Below are positions 24,651 to 31,790 of a stretch of 57,393 nucleotides of DNA, piece after piece. The first letter of the stretch is position 1; each line of letters starts with the position of its first letter. The DNA is from CAZKVJ01 sp964556225. Lineage in GTDB: Bacteria > Actinomycetota > Acidimicrobiia > Acidimicrobiales > Ilumatobacteraceae. The notes under the pieces were generated by a model, which did not search any database, had not been told where the DNA came from, and saw only the letters and a program-made list of their open reading frames with translations. Position numbers and translations under genes: made by a program. Location of the stretch: assembly GCA_964556225.1 (NCBI GenBank), contig CAZKVJ010000020.1, positions 1 through 57,393 of the forward strand. The letters run 5' to 3'.

Positions 24651-25454
24651 ATGGTCGACGTGCGGGGCTGGGCGAAGCAGGCGGCGGTGGCGGCCGACCG
24701 GGTGGTCCCACCACCGTCGGGCGTGGTCGTGCTGATCTACCACCGCGTCGGTGGCGGCTCGTCGAGCGCCGTCGACCTCGACGTCGAGGTGTTCGACCGC
24801 CAGCTCGGGATCCTGACCGAGCGGTTCACGGTGCTGCGCCTCGGCGAAGCGCTGGACCGCCTGGCGTTGGGCGAGGACGTGTCCGGCGTGGTCGTGACGT
24901 TCGACGACGGCACGGCCGACTTCGTGGACGTGGCGCTGCCGCTGCTCGTACGCCGCGGCGTGCCCGCCACGCTCTACGCCGCGACGCAGTTCATCGAGGA
25001 CCAGGTGCCGTTCCCGTGGGGCGCACCGCCGGCCACGTGGGACGGCCTGGCGGCGGCGGTGGCGACGGGGTTGGTCGACGTCGAGTCGCACTCGCACTCG
25101 CACCTGCTCCTCGACCGCGCCGCGCCCGACGCTGCGCGCGCCGACCTCGACGCGTCGATCGAGCTGATCGCACAGCGGCTGGGGCGCCGGCCCGAGCACT
25201 TCGCCTACCCGAAGGCGGTGCCGGGCTCGACGGCCGTGTCGGCGCTGGTGGCGGCCCGGTTCACGAGCGCAGCGCTGGCCGGCAGCCGGGTGAACCGGCC
25301 GGGGCGCACGGACCGGATGCGCCTGGGTCGCACGCCGATCCAGCGCAGCGACGGCATCGAGCTGTTCGAGCGCAAGATGGCTGGCGGCATGCGGGTGGAG
25401 GGCGCAGCCCGGTCGCTGGTGGCCCGCTTCCGGTACCGGGGCGCGTCGCAGTGA
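24651..25454 (+). CDS. Polysaccharide deacetylase (CE4)
   Basis: A 267-aa NodB-fold enzyme. Motif 1 TFDDGTADF holds the catalytic base and metal Asp; motif 2 ESHSHSH supplies the metal His pair; FAYPKAV is motif 3-like. It would remove N- or O-acetyl groups from the polymer or its precursor. There is no signal peptide, so it probably acts inside or at the membrane. ATG with GGAGGG directly after the phosphatase stop. The 3' end overlaps the next glycosyltransferase. Confidence 0.88.
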   Translation: MVDVRGWAKQAAVAADRVVPPPSGVVVLIYHRVGGGSSSAVDLDVEVFDRQLGILTERFTVLRLGEALDRLALGEDVSGVVVTFDDGTADFVDVALPLLVRRGVPATLYAATQFIEDQVPFPWGAPPATWDGLAAAVATGLVDVESHSHSHLLLDRAAPDAARADLDASIELIAQRLGRRPEHFAYPKAVPGSTAVSALVAARFTSAALAGSRVNRPGRTDRMRLGRTPIQRSDGIELFERKMAGGMRVEGAARSLVARFRYRGASQ

Positions 25455-26602
25455 CCCGTCCGCCCCGGCTGGTGCACCTGACCACCACCGACATGAGCCT
25501 CGACTGGCTGCTCGGCCCGCAGCTGCAGGCGTTCGGGGAGGCCGGCTACGAGGTGATCGGCATGTCGGCGCCGGGCCCGCACGTGGCGGCGATCGAGGCG
25601 GCCGGGGTGCGCCACGTGCCGGTGGCGTCGCTCACCCGGGCGCCCTCCCTGCTGGCGGACGCCCGGGCGCTGGTGGAGCTGTGGCGCACGCTGCGCCGGG
25701 TGCGCCCGGACGTGCTGCACACCCACAACCCCAAGCCCGGGGTGCTGGGCCGCATCGCCGGGCGCCTGGCCCGGGTGCCGGTGATCGTCAACACCCAGCA
25801 CGGCCTGTACGCGCAGCCGGGCGACCGGTGGCAGCGGCGCTGGCCGGTGTACGCGCTGGAGCGGGTGGCGGCGGCCTTCGGCGACATGGACCTGGTGCAG
25901 AACCCCGAGGACGTCGACACGCTGGTGCACACGCTGCGGGTGCCGGCCCGCAAGGTGCGCCTGCTCGGCAACGGCATCGACCTCGGGCGTTTCTCGCCGG
26001 GCTCGGTCGATGCCGGGGAGCGCGGGCGGCTGCGAGCGTCGTGGGGGATCGCGCCCGACGCCGTGGTGGTGGGCGTGGTCGGCCGGCTGGTGTGGGAGAA
26101 GGGCCTGCGCGAGCTGCTGTCGGCGGCGGTTGCGCTGTCGGCGTCGCATCGGTCGGTGCGCTGGGTGGTGGTCGGGCCGCGTGACCCGTCGAAGCCCGAC
26201 GCCGTGGACGACGCCTCGATCGCCCGGGCCGAGGCGGCCGGCGTGGTGTTCGCCGGGCCGCGCACCGACATGGCCGAGTGCTACGCGGCGATGGACCTGT
26301 TCGTCACGGCCTCGTGGCGCGAGGGGTTCCCCCGGGCGGCGATGGAGGCCTCGGCGATGGGCCTGCCGGTGGTGGCCACCGACATCCGGGGGTGCCGTCA
26401 GGTGGTCGACGACGGCGTGACGGGCCTGCTGGTGCCGGTGCGGTCGGAGGCGGCGATCGAGGCGGCGGTGGCCCGGCTGGCCGACGATCCAACGCTGCGA
26501 TCCTCGATGGGCGCCGCCGCCCGCGCCAAGGCTGCGGCCGAGTTCGACCAGCAGCGCGTCATCGCCATCACCCTCGACACCTACGCCACCCTCCGCCCCT
26601 GA
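25451..26602 (+). CDS. Glycosyltransferase, GT4-like
   Basis: A 383-aa GT-B enzyme of the WcaJ/PglA-neighbour type. THNPKPGVLGRIAGRLA, near residue 93, is the conserved HNPKPG motif of GlcNAc- and GalNAc-adding enzymes in Pgl-like loci. GRLVWEKGLREL and the acidic region WREGFPRAAMEASAMGLPVV near 292 complete the donor site. It likely adds the second sugar to the lipid-linked acetamido sugar (inference). It is the last gene of the plus operon; hairpin E2 follows 32 bases later. Confidence 0.88.
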   Translation: MTRPPRLVHLTTTDMSLDWLLGPQLQAFGEAGYEVIGMSAPGPHVAAIEAAGVRHVPVASLTRAPSLLADARALVELWRTLRRVRPDVLHTHNPKPGVLGRIAGRLARVPVIVNTQHGLYAQPGDRWQRRWPVYALERVAAAFGDMDLVQNPEDVDTLVHTLRVPARKVRLLGNGIDLGRFSPGSVDAGERGRLRASWGIAPDAVVVGVVGRLVWEKGLRELLSAAVALSASHRSVRWVVVGPRDPSKPDAVDDASIARAEAAGVVFAGPRTDMAECYAAMDLFVTASWREGFPRAAMEASAMGLPVVATDIRGCRQVVDDGVTGLLVPVRSEAAIEAAVARLADDPTLRSSMGAAARAKAAAEFDQQRVIAITLDTYATLRP

Positions 26603-26634
26603 CCGCATGGGACGGCGGTGCACATGGTGGAACC

Positions 26635-26695
26635 GTTCTGGGCACACGCCGAGGCCATCGCGCCTGGTCACTCCGCGCCCTCGTGTGCCCAGAAC
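26635..26695. repeat. Family E hairpin element 2
   Basis: Perfect 14-bp inverted ends, GTTCTGGGCACACG (26635-26648) and CGTGTGCCCAGAAC (26682-26695). The stem continues with GAGG/CCTC after a CC bulge. It lies between two convergent operons, the best position for a bidirectional terminator. Confidence 0.8.
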
Positions 26696-26703
26696 ACGCG
26701 GGC

Positions 26704-27252
26704 TCAGGGTGCGGGGGGCGGTGGGGTGTCGCAGACGGCGGGCGGGGAGACGGAGGTGATCGTGCCGACGACGAACGTAGTGCCGTCGAACTGGAGCGGG
26801 ATCTCCCACGAACGGCAGATCCACGCCGCCCCGCCGGTGCGGTTGTCGCACACCCAGCGGACGTGGAAGCGCACGGTCAGCGGTGTGCCGGTTGGAATGC
26901 TCGGCCACTTGGCCATGGCTGGGCTGATGCTCGTGCCGTTGGCGTACACCGTCGTGGGCCCGGGAAACAGCGAGAGTCCCGCCGGGTTGGACACCACCGT
27001 GTAGAAGCGCTGGACATTGGCCGAGCCGGGCGTCCCGAATGGGCAGGTGGCGCCGGTGACCGAGAGATTCAGCTGGTACAGCCAGCCCGCGAGGATCTGG
27101 CTGACGGTGACCGTCGGGGCGCTCGGCACGCCCACGGGTCTCGAACCGGTGGTGCCACCGTCGGCGAACGCGGGTGAGGACACCAGCAGCGGGCCGGTCG
27201 TCGCCACGGCGCCAGCAAGGGCGAGGCGCTTGAGCGCGTCTCGTCGGTTCAC
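26704..27252 (-). CDS. Small exported protein with RR-leader (Tat-like), 1
   Basis: A 182-aa protein. Leader MNRRDALKRLALAGAVATTG, then a predicted cut after SSPAFA, fits a twin-arginine signal, although the Arg pair sits right at the N-terminus. The leader is nearly the same as that of the gene at 28594 (DRREALKKLAVGG) while the mature parts differ. Mature part: beta-rich, with Cys in TCPFG, VRWVCDN, WICRSW and AVCDT that may form disulphides. GTG start with GGGAGG 7 bases upstream. Last gene of the minus operon that also holds a PqqD-like gene. Function unknown; possibly a cell-surface glycan-modified protein. Confidence 0.75.
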   Translation of the reverse strand: MNRRDALKRLALAGAVATTGPLLVSSPAFADGGTTGSRPVGVPSAPTVTVSQILAGWLYQLNLSVTGATCPFGTPGSANVQRFYTVVSNPAGLSLFPGPTTVYANGTSISPAMAKWPSIPTGTPLTVRFHVRWVCDNRTGGAAWICRSWEIPLQFDGTTFVVGTITSVSPPAVCDTPPPPAP

Positions 27253-27324
27253 GGCGATCCTCCCGGCCCCGCAGGACCAGCGCGAGACGCTACGAGACGC
27301 CGCTCGCTACGAGGTGGATGCCCG

Positions 27325-28584
27325 CTACAGGACCTCGCCTGCGAAGTCCGTGCCGCGCATCACGCCCTTGGCGTCGAACACCAAGCGGGCGTGGCGGGCG
27401 ATCGCCACCGGGTCGAACTCGGGGTGGTCGACCATCACGACGACGATGTCGGCCGCCGTCAGCTCGTCGGTCCCCCACGGCACCAGCGGGAAGCGCAGGT
27501 GGGCGGTGTTCACCTCGGGGATGTGCGGGTCGCAGATCACCACGTCGGCGCCCGAGCGGGCGAGGCGCTCGGCCAGCGGCACGGTCGGGCTCTCCCGCCA
27601 GTCGCTCGTGGCCCGCTTGTAGGCCAGGCCGAGCAGCAGGACGCGGCTGGCGTTCACCGGCTTGCGGTGGGTGTTGAGCAGCTCGGCGATGCGCTCGTAG
27701 ACGTGGTCGGGCATGTGCTCGTTGATGTCGTTGGCCAGCTCGACGAAGCGGAACGAGCGGCCGAGGTGCTGCTTGACCCGCCACGACAGGTAGCTCGGGT
27801 CGATCGGCAGGCAATGGCCGCCCACTCCCGGGCCGGGCGTGAAGCGCATGAACCCGAACGGCTTGGTGGCGGCGGCGTCGACCACGTTCCAGATGTCGAT
27901 GCCGAGCTCCTTCGCGAACATGGCCAGCTCGTTGACGAGGGCGATGTTGACGTGGCGGAACGTGTTCTCCAGCAGCTTCACCGCCTCGGCCTCGGCCGGT
28001 GAGGCGACCCGCACCGTGGTGTCGACCAGGCGGGAGAAGAAGGCGTCGATCGCTTCCAGCGAGGCGTCGTCGATGCCGGAGACGACCTTGGGCGTGTTGA
28101 CCAGGTGGTGGGTCGGGTTGCCCGGGTCGATGCGCTCGGGGGAGTAGCCGAGGTGGAAGTCCGGGCCGGCCTTCAGCCCGGAGCCGTCTTCGAGGATGGG
28201 GCCCAGGAGCTCGGTGGTGGTGCCCGGGTAGGTCGTGGACTCCAGGATGACGGTGCAGCCGCGGCGCAGGTGCGGGGCGAGGGTGCGCCCGGCGGACTCG
28301 ATGGCGCTGAGGTCCGGCAGGCCGTCGGCGAGCGGGGTGGGGACGCTGATGACGGCGACGTCGAACCCGGCGAGATCGGCCGGCTCCGCGCTGGGCCGGT
28401 AGCCGGCGCTCAGCGCGGCGGCGAGCTGGGTGTCGGAGATGTCACCGACGTAGGACCGCCCGGCACGAAGGGACTCGATGCGCTCGATGGAGGTGTCGAA
28501 CCCGACGACATCGAACCCGACCTCAGCCGCCCGGATGGCAACCGGCAGGCCGACATACCCCTGGCCCAGTACGGCGACTGTCAC
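27325..28584 (-). CDS. Nucleotide-sugar dehydrogenase (UDP-Glc/GlcNAc/ManNAc type)
   Basis: A 419-aa NAD-dependent enzyme that oxidises C6 of a UDP-sugar to a uronic acid in two steps. N-terminal Rossmann motif GQGYVGLP; ESTTYPGTT and GYSPERIDPG in the middle; catalytic Cys258 in GVGGHCLPIDP; C-terminal GLAYKRATSDWRESP is the second NAD/UDP domain. The VPTPL and ERIDPGN signatures favour the WbpA/TuaD-like group, but the exact sugar is unclear. Supplies an acidic sugar to the polysaccharide. It sits between the two RR-leader genes, 9 bases after one. Confidence 0.9.
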   Translation of the reverse strand: MTVAVLGQGYVGLPVAIRAAEVGFDVVGFDTSIERIESLRAGRSYVGDISDTQLAAALSAGYRPSAEPADLAGFDVAVISVPTPLADGLPDLSAIESAGRTLAPHLRRGCTVILESTTYPGTTTELLGPILEDGSGLKAGPDFHLGYSPERIDPGNPTHHLVNTPKVVSGIDDASLEAIDAFFSRLVDTTVRVASPAEAEAVKLLENTFRHVNIALVNELAMFAKELGIDIWNVVDAAATKPFGFMRFTPGPGVGGHCLPIDPSYLSWRVKQHLGRSFRFVELANDINEHMPDHVYERIAELLNTHRKPVNASRVLLLGLAYKRATSDWRESPTVPLAERLARSGADVVICDPHIPEVNTAHLRFPLVPWGTDELTAADIVVVMVDHPEFDPVAIARHARLVFDAKGVMRGTDFAGEVL

Positions 28585-28593
28585 GGCAAGGCG

Positions 28594-29082
28594 TCAGGTG
28601 CAGAGAGCGGCGCTGTATGCGAGCGACCCGGATATCGGGAAAGCGGGCGTGGACGTGATGTTGCCGCTGTTCCCGTTCCGCGTCACTGTCCCAGTGGCCG
28701 AGTACGTCGCGCAGACAAGCTCGCCATTTCGGTCCGAACACTTGACCGTCACGGTCAGTGTCCAGGTGGCACTGGCGCCATTTCCCGTCAGTGTGTGCGT
28801 CACCGACGAGCTGGAACTCGACGACGTTCCGAAGGTCCAGCTATAGGAGACGTCAGGCGTCGACGGCGACTCGCAAGGGCAGGAGGGTGAAACAGTAGGG
28901 CCGACCGTCAGGGTCACCGCCGGCGGAGTGCCGTTGTGCGATTCCGTCACCTGATAAGTGCCGCTCGCTGCGCAATCCTGGGAACCCGGGTTAGCGAACG
29001 CGACGTTGCTGAGGATCAGGGGCGCGCCGGCGGCGATGGTTCCTCCAACTGCCAGCTTCTTCAGCGCTTCACGTCGGTCCAC
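28594..29082 (-). CDS. Small exported protein with RR-leader (Tat-like), 2
   Basis: A 162-aa protein from GTG 29082. This start is chosen over ATG 29100 because it aligns with the paralogous leader and has GGGAGG at the right distance. Leader VDRREALKKLAVGGTIAAG, cut predicted after VAFA. The mature part is a Ser/Thr-rich Ig-like beta domain with Cys in QDCAAS, SCPCES, KCSDRN, VCATYS and the terminal LCT. Directly upstream is the second PqqD-like gene, with 54 bases between. No known family; probably displayed or secreted. Confidence 0.75.
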   Translation of the reverse strand: MDRREALKKLAVGGTIAAGAPLILSNVAFANPGSQDCAASGTYQVTESHNGTPPAVTLTVGPTVSPSCPCESPSTPDVSYSWTFGTSSSSSSSVTHTLTGNGASATWTLTVTVKCSDRNGELVCATYSATGTVTRNGNSGNITSTPAFPISGSLAYSAALCT

Positions 29083-29136
29083 CGGGAGACCTCCCGCCAT
29101 GTCGGGTGCCCGTCTCGGGCAGGCTAGCGGACTTCC

Positions 29137-29505
29137 TCACGACCTGTCACCGCCCCTTCGTCGCCTCCTGCGCCGCCGCGTCGGCGCCGCCTCGCCACAC
29201 CCCAGGCACGGGGGCGGTGGCACCGGCGGCTCGGTGCCCTCCAGCAGTCCCAGGCCGGCGAACGTCGCGAGCGTCACGTCCACCTCGCCCGCCGCCGCCG
29301 CCGCCTCCAGCCCCAGCAGCTCCACCAGGTCGCCCACCACCTCCGAGCGCGGCGTCGCCCCGTCGCACGAGGCCAGCAGCACCGCCGCCAGCCCCTCCAC
29401 CAGGTGCACCTGGTTCACGCGGGGGTCGAACACGACCAGCTCGGCGTCGAACTCGGCCACCTCCAGCTCGGGGTGCCGGGCCGGCATCACGGCCACGTCG
29501 CTCAC
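29137..29505 (-). CDS. PqqD-like (RRE-fold) protein 2
   Basis: A 122-aa protein. The PqqD-like core is at residues 9-88: HPELEVAEFDAELVVFDP, HLVEGLAAVLLASCDGATPRSEVV and LATFAGLGLLEG. This is the layout of PqqD proteins found with HprK-related kinases. It has an added C-terminal tail with a CLGCG pair and a run of Arg. GTG 29505 overlaps the stop of the sugar transferase by 4 bases. Next downstream is an RR-leader exported protein, a plausible leader-bearing client. Binding is inferred, not shown. Confidence 0.72.
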   Translation of the reverse strand: MSDVAVMPARHPELEVAEFDAELVVFDPRVNQVHLVEGLAAVLLASCDGATPRSEVVGDLVELLGLEAAAAAGEVDVTLATFAGLGLLEGTEPPVPPPPCLGCGEAAPTRRRRRRRRGGDRS

Positions 29506-30143
29506 GCCGCCGACTCCGGGCCCTGGTGTGGCAGCTCGTGCATCGTCACGCCGTCGGCGTGTTCCACCCCGTGGCGGCGCAGCACCAGCGGCACCGTCGC
29601 CATCAGGATCCGCAGGTCGCCGCGCAGGCTGCGGGTGTCCACGTGCTGTACGTCGAGGGTCAGCCGGGTCGGCCAGTCCACATGGTTGCGCCCGGCCACC
29701 TGAGCCAGGCCGGTCATGCCGGGCTTCACATCGAACCGGCGGTACTGCTCGCCGTGGAAGCGCTCCCAATAGCTCACGGGCAGCGGCCGCGGGCCCACCA
29801 GCGTGATGTCGCCGTGCAGCAGGTTCCACAGCGACGGCAGCTCGTCCAGGCTGGTGGAGCGCAGGAACCGCCCGAGTCGGGTGATCCGCTCGTTGTCGTA
29901 GCGCGCCGCCTCCCGCCCGGGCCGGGGGTCGCGCATGGAGCGCAGCTTGTAGAGGGTGAACGGCACACCGCCCCGGCCGAGGCGCTGCTGGCGGAAGATC
30001 ACCGGCGAGCCGATGTCGACGCGCACCGCCAGCATCGTCAGCGCCATGACCGGCGACAGCACCACCATGCCGGCGACGGCGGCGCACACGTCGACGATGC
30101 GGCGCACCGTGTCGGAGCTGAACCGGCGAAACGGTCCGACCAC
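29502..30143 (-). CDS. Initiating sugar-phosphate transferase (PglC/WbaP-like)
   Basis: A 213-aa monotopic phosphoglycosyltransferase. One N-terminal membrane segment (VDVCAAVAGMVVLSPVMAL), then the core: PVIFRQQRLGRGG, FTLYKLRSM, SLDELPSLWNLLHGD and LVGPRPLP. It moves a sugar-1-phosphate from its UDP donor to undecaprenyl phosphate, starting the repeat unit. GTG 30143 is chosen because it is one base after the PglD stop and gives the normal short N-terminus. Short form without the WbaP N-domain, so PglC-like. Confidence 0.9.
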   Translation of the reverse strand: MVGPFRRFSSDTVRRIVDVCAAVAGMVVLSPVMALTMLAVRVDIGSPVIFRQQRLGRGGVPFTLYKLRSMRDPRPGREAARYDNERITRLGRFLRSTSLDELPSLWNLLHGDITLVGPRPLPVSYWERFHGEQYRRFDVKPGMTGLAQVAGRNHVDWPTRLTLDVQHVDTRSLRGDLRILMATVPLVLRRHGVEHADGVTMHELPHQGPESAA

Positions 30144-30144
30144 C

Positions 30145-30777
30145 TCAGCCCTTCCTTTCGATGGGCCGGGCGGGCACGCCCACCACGGTGGCGCCGGCGG
30201 CGACGTCGTCGAGCACCACGGCACCAGCGCCCACGATCGCCCCGTCGCCGATGGTGACGCCGGGGATCACCCGGGCGCCGATGCCCACCAGCACCCGGGC
30301 GCTGATCGTGCACCCGCCGCCGATGGCCACGCCGGGGGCGATGTGGGTGAACTCGCCGACGATGCAGTCGTGGTCGATGGAGGCGTTGGTGTTCACGATC
30401 ACGCCCTGGCCGAGCCGGGTGGCGGCGTTGACCACCGCCCCCTGCAGCACCGCCGTGCCCTCACCCACGCCGACAGCCGGCGACACCACCGCCGAGGCGC
30501 TCACCGCCCGGGCCAGCTCCAGCCCGGCCGCCCGGCAGGCCGCGCTCAGACGAGCCCTCGCGTCGTTGTCGCCCACGGCCACGAACGCTGCCATCGCCCC
30601 AGTGCGCTCGGCCACGGCGGCCAGGTCCTCGTCCCGGCCGAGCACGTCGATGGGGAGGCCGGCCACCTTGGCGCCGTCGCGGCTGAGCGCGCCGACGACG
30701 ATGTGGTCGTGGTCGTCGAGCAGCGCCTCGAGGCAGACGCGGGCGTGGCCGCCGGCGCCAACCATCACGACTCGCAC
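30145..30777 (-). CDS. Sugar O/N-acetyltransferase (PglD-like)
   Basis: A 210-aa enzyme. The N-terminal Rossmann-like part VMVGAGGHARVCLEAL binds the UDP-sugar; the C-terminal half is a left-handed hexapeptide beta helix. His136 in NASIDHDC is the catalytic base of PglD. It acetylates the 4-amino sugar made by a PglE-type aminotransferase, here the one at 16555. First gene of the minus operon; ATG 30777, with about 110 bases of shared upstream region to the divergent surface-protein gene. Confidence 0.88.
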   Translation of the reverse strand: MRVVMVGAGGHARVCLEALLDDHDHIVVGALSRDGAKVAGLPIDVLGRDEDLAAVAERTGAMAAFVAVGDNDARARLSAACRAAGLELARAVSASAVVSPAVGVGEGTAVLQGAVVNAATRLGQGVIVNTNASIDHDCIVGEFTHIAPGVAIGGGCTISARVLVGIGARVIPGVTIGDGAIVGAGAVVLDDVAAGATVVGVPARPIERKG

Positions 30778-30891
30778 GATGCAGCTATCCCTTCACCGCC
30801 AGGGCCGTCGGACGCCGACACCGTAGCCCTGCTGGGGCTCGATCCGCTAGGGTGCCGGGACGAGACGGCCCCACGACGGAGGGAGCGCGGG

Positions 30892-31734
30892 ATGATGAAG
30901 CGGCTGGTCGCCCTGGTGGGCATCGCCGTCATCGCCGCGCTCGGCATGCCGGCTGCGGCGCAGGCCGACGACCCGGTCGAGGTCACGGCCAACAAGACCC
31001 CGCCGTACGCCGTCGGGACGAAGGTGAAGTTCACCGTCACCGGCTGCAAGAAGAAGGAAGAGGTCACCTGGGAGCTGTGGACCGACCCGCCCGGCGTGAA
31101 CCCGGTCGCCACCCTGGCCTCCAACACCAACGGCAGCGGGAAGGACGAGTGGCAGCTCGACATCCCCGGCCCTCCCGGGTACTACTTCGTGAGGGCGACC
31201 TGCCAGGACACGGGCGTGTACGACGATTTCGCCTTTGCCGTCATCCCGCCGTCGTACCCGCCGGGACGGCCCGGTCCGGGGCTGCCTGAGGCCGACGGTG
31301 TTTGGGTGCCGGGCGTCGGCGGCGAGTTCAGCGCCGTCTGCGACCCGCCAGCCGAGTGGGTCCGCTTCGGGGTCTACCCGTTCCACACGGCGAACGAGGT
31401 CCGCTCGTTCACCATCGAGGACGATGGCCCGGAGGACCTCGACAAGTCCACGCCCGGCAGGGTGGCCTTCTTCATCCCGGCGTGGAACAACGGCGCCATG
31501 TACTACGTGCTCTACGAGTGCGGCCCGCCGGCTTCCGCCAGCTCCGCGGGCACGGTCGGCTCCGGCTCCGGCTCCACCGGCTCCAACACCGCTGCCGCTG
31601 CTGGCACCTCGAGCGGCGACGTGCCGGCCTCGGGCGCCGACGTCGAGACGATCCTGCGGGTGGCCGTCGCGCTGGCCGCCGTCGGCACCGGCTTTCTGTT
31701 CGTCGCCCGCCGGCGGCGCAGCGCCACCGCCTGA
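30892..31734 (+). CDS. Secreted protein with LPxTG-like C-terminal anchor
   Basis: A 280-aa protein. Signal peptide MMKRLVALVGIAVIAALG with a cut near AQA-DD. Two beta-rich domains with Cys pairs, one near CKKKEE and one near VCDPPAE. A Gly/Ser/Thr-rich linker leads to VPASGAD, a hydrophobic helix and RRRR, which is the layout of a sortase signal with VPASG in place of LPxTG. No sortase gene is in the window. GGAGGGA precedes the ATG pair. Divergent from the polysaccharide minus operon. Confidence 0.7.
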   Translation: MMKRLVALVGIAVIAALGMPAAAQADDPVEVTANKTPPYAVGTKVKFTVTGCKKKEEVTWELWTDPPGVNPVATLASNTNGSGKDEWQLDIPGPPGYYFVRATCQDTGVYDDFAFAVIPPSYPPGRPGPGLPEADGVWVPGVGGEFSAVCDPPAEWVRFGVYPFHTANEVRSFTIEDDGPEDLDKSTPGRVAFFIPAWNNGAMYYVLYECGPPASASSAGTVGSGSGSTGSNTAAAAGTSSGDVPASGADVETILRVAVALAAVGTGFLFVARRRRSATA

Positions 31735-31790
31735 TCCCCCGCCCGACCTCCCGAACCGAGGGGACCGAGGGGACCGAGTGGGGAGGACCG

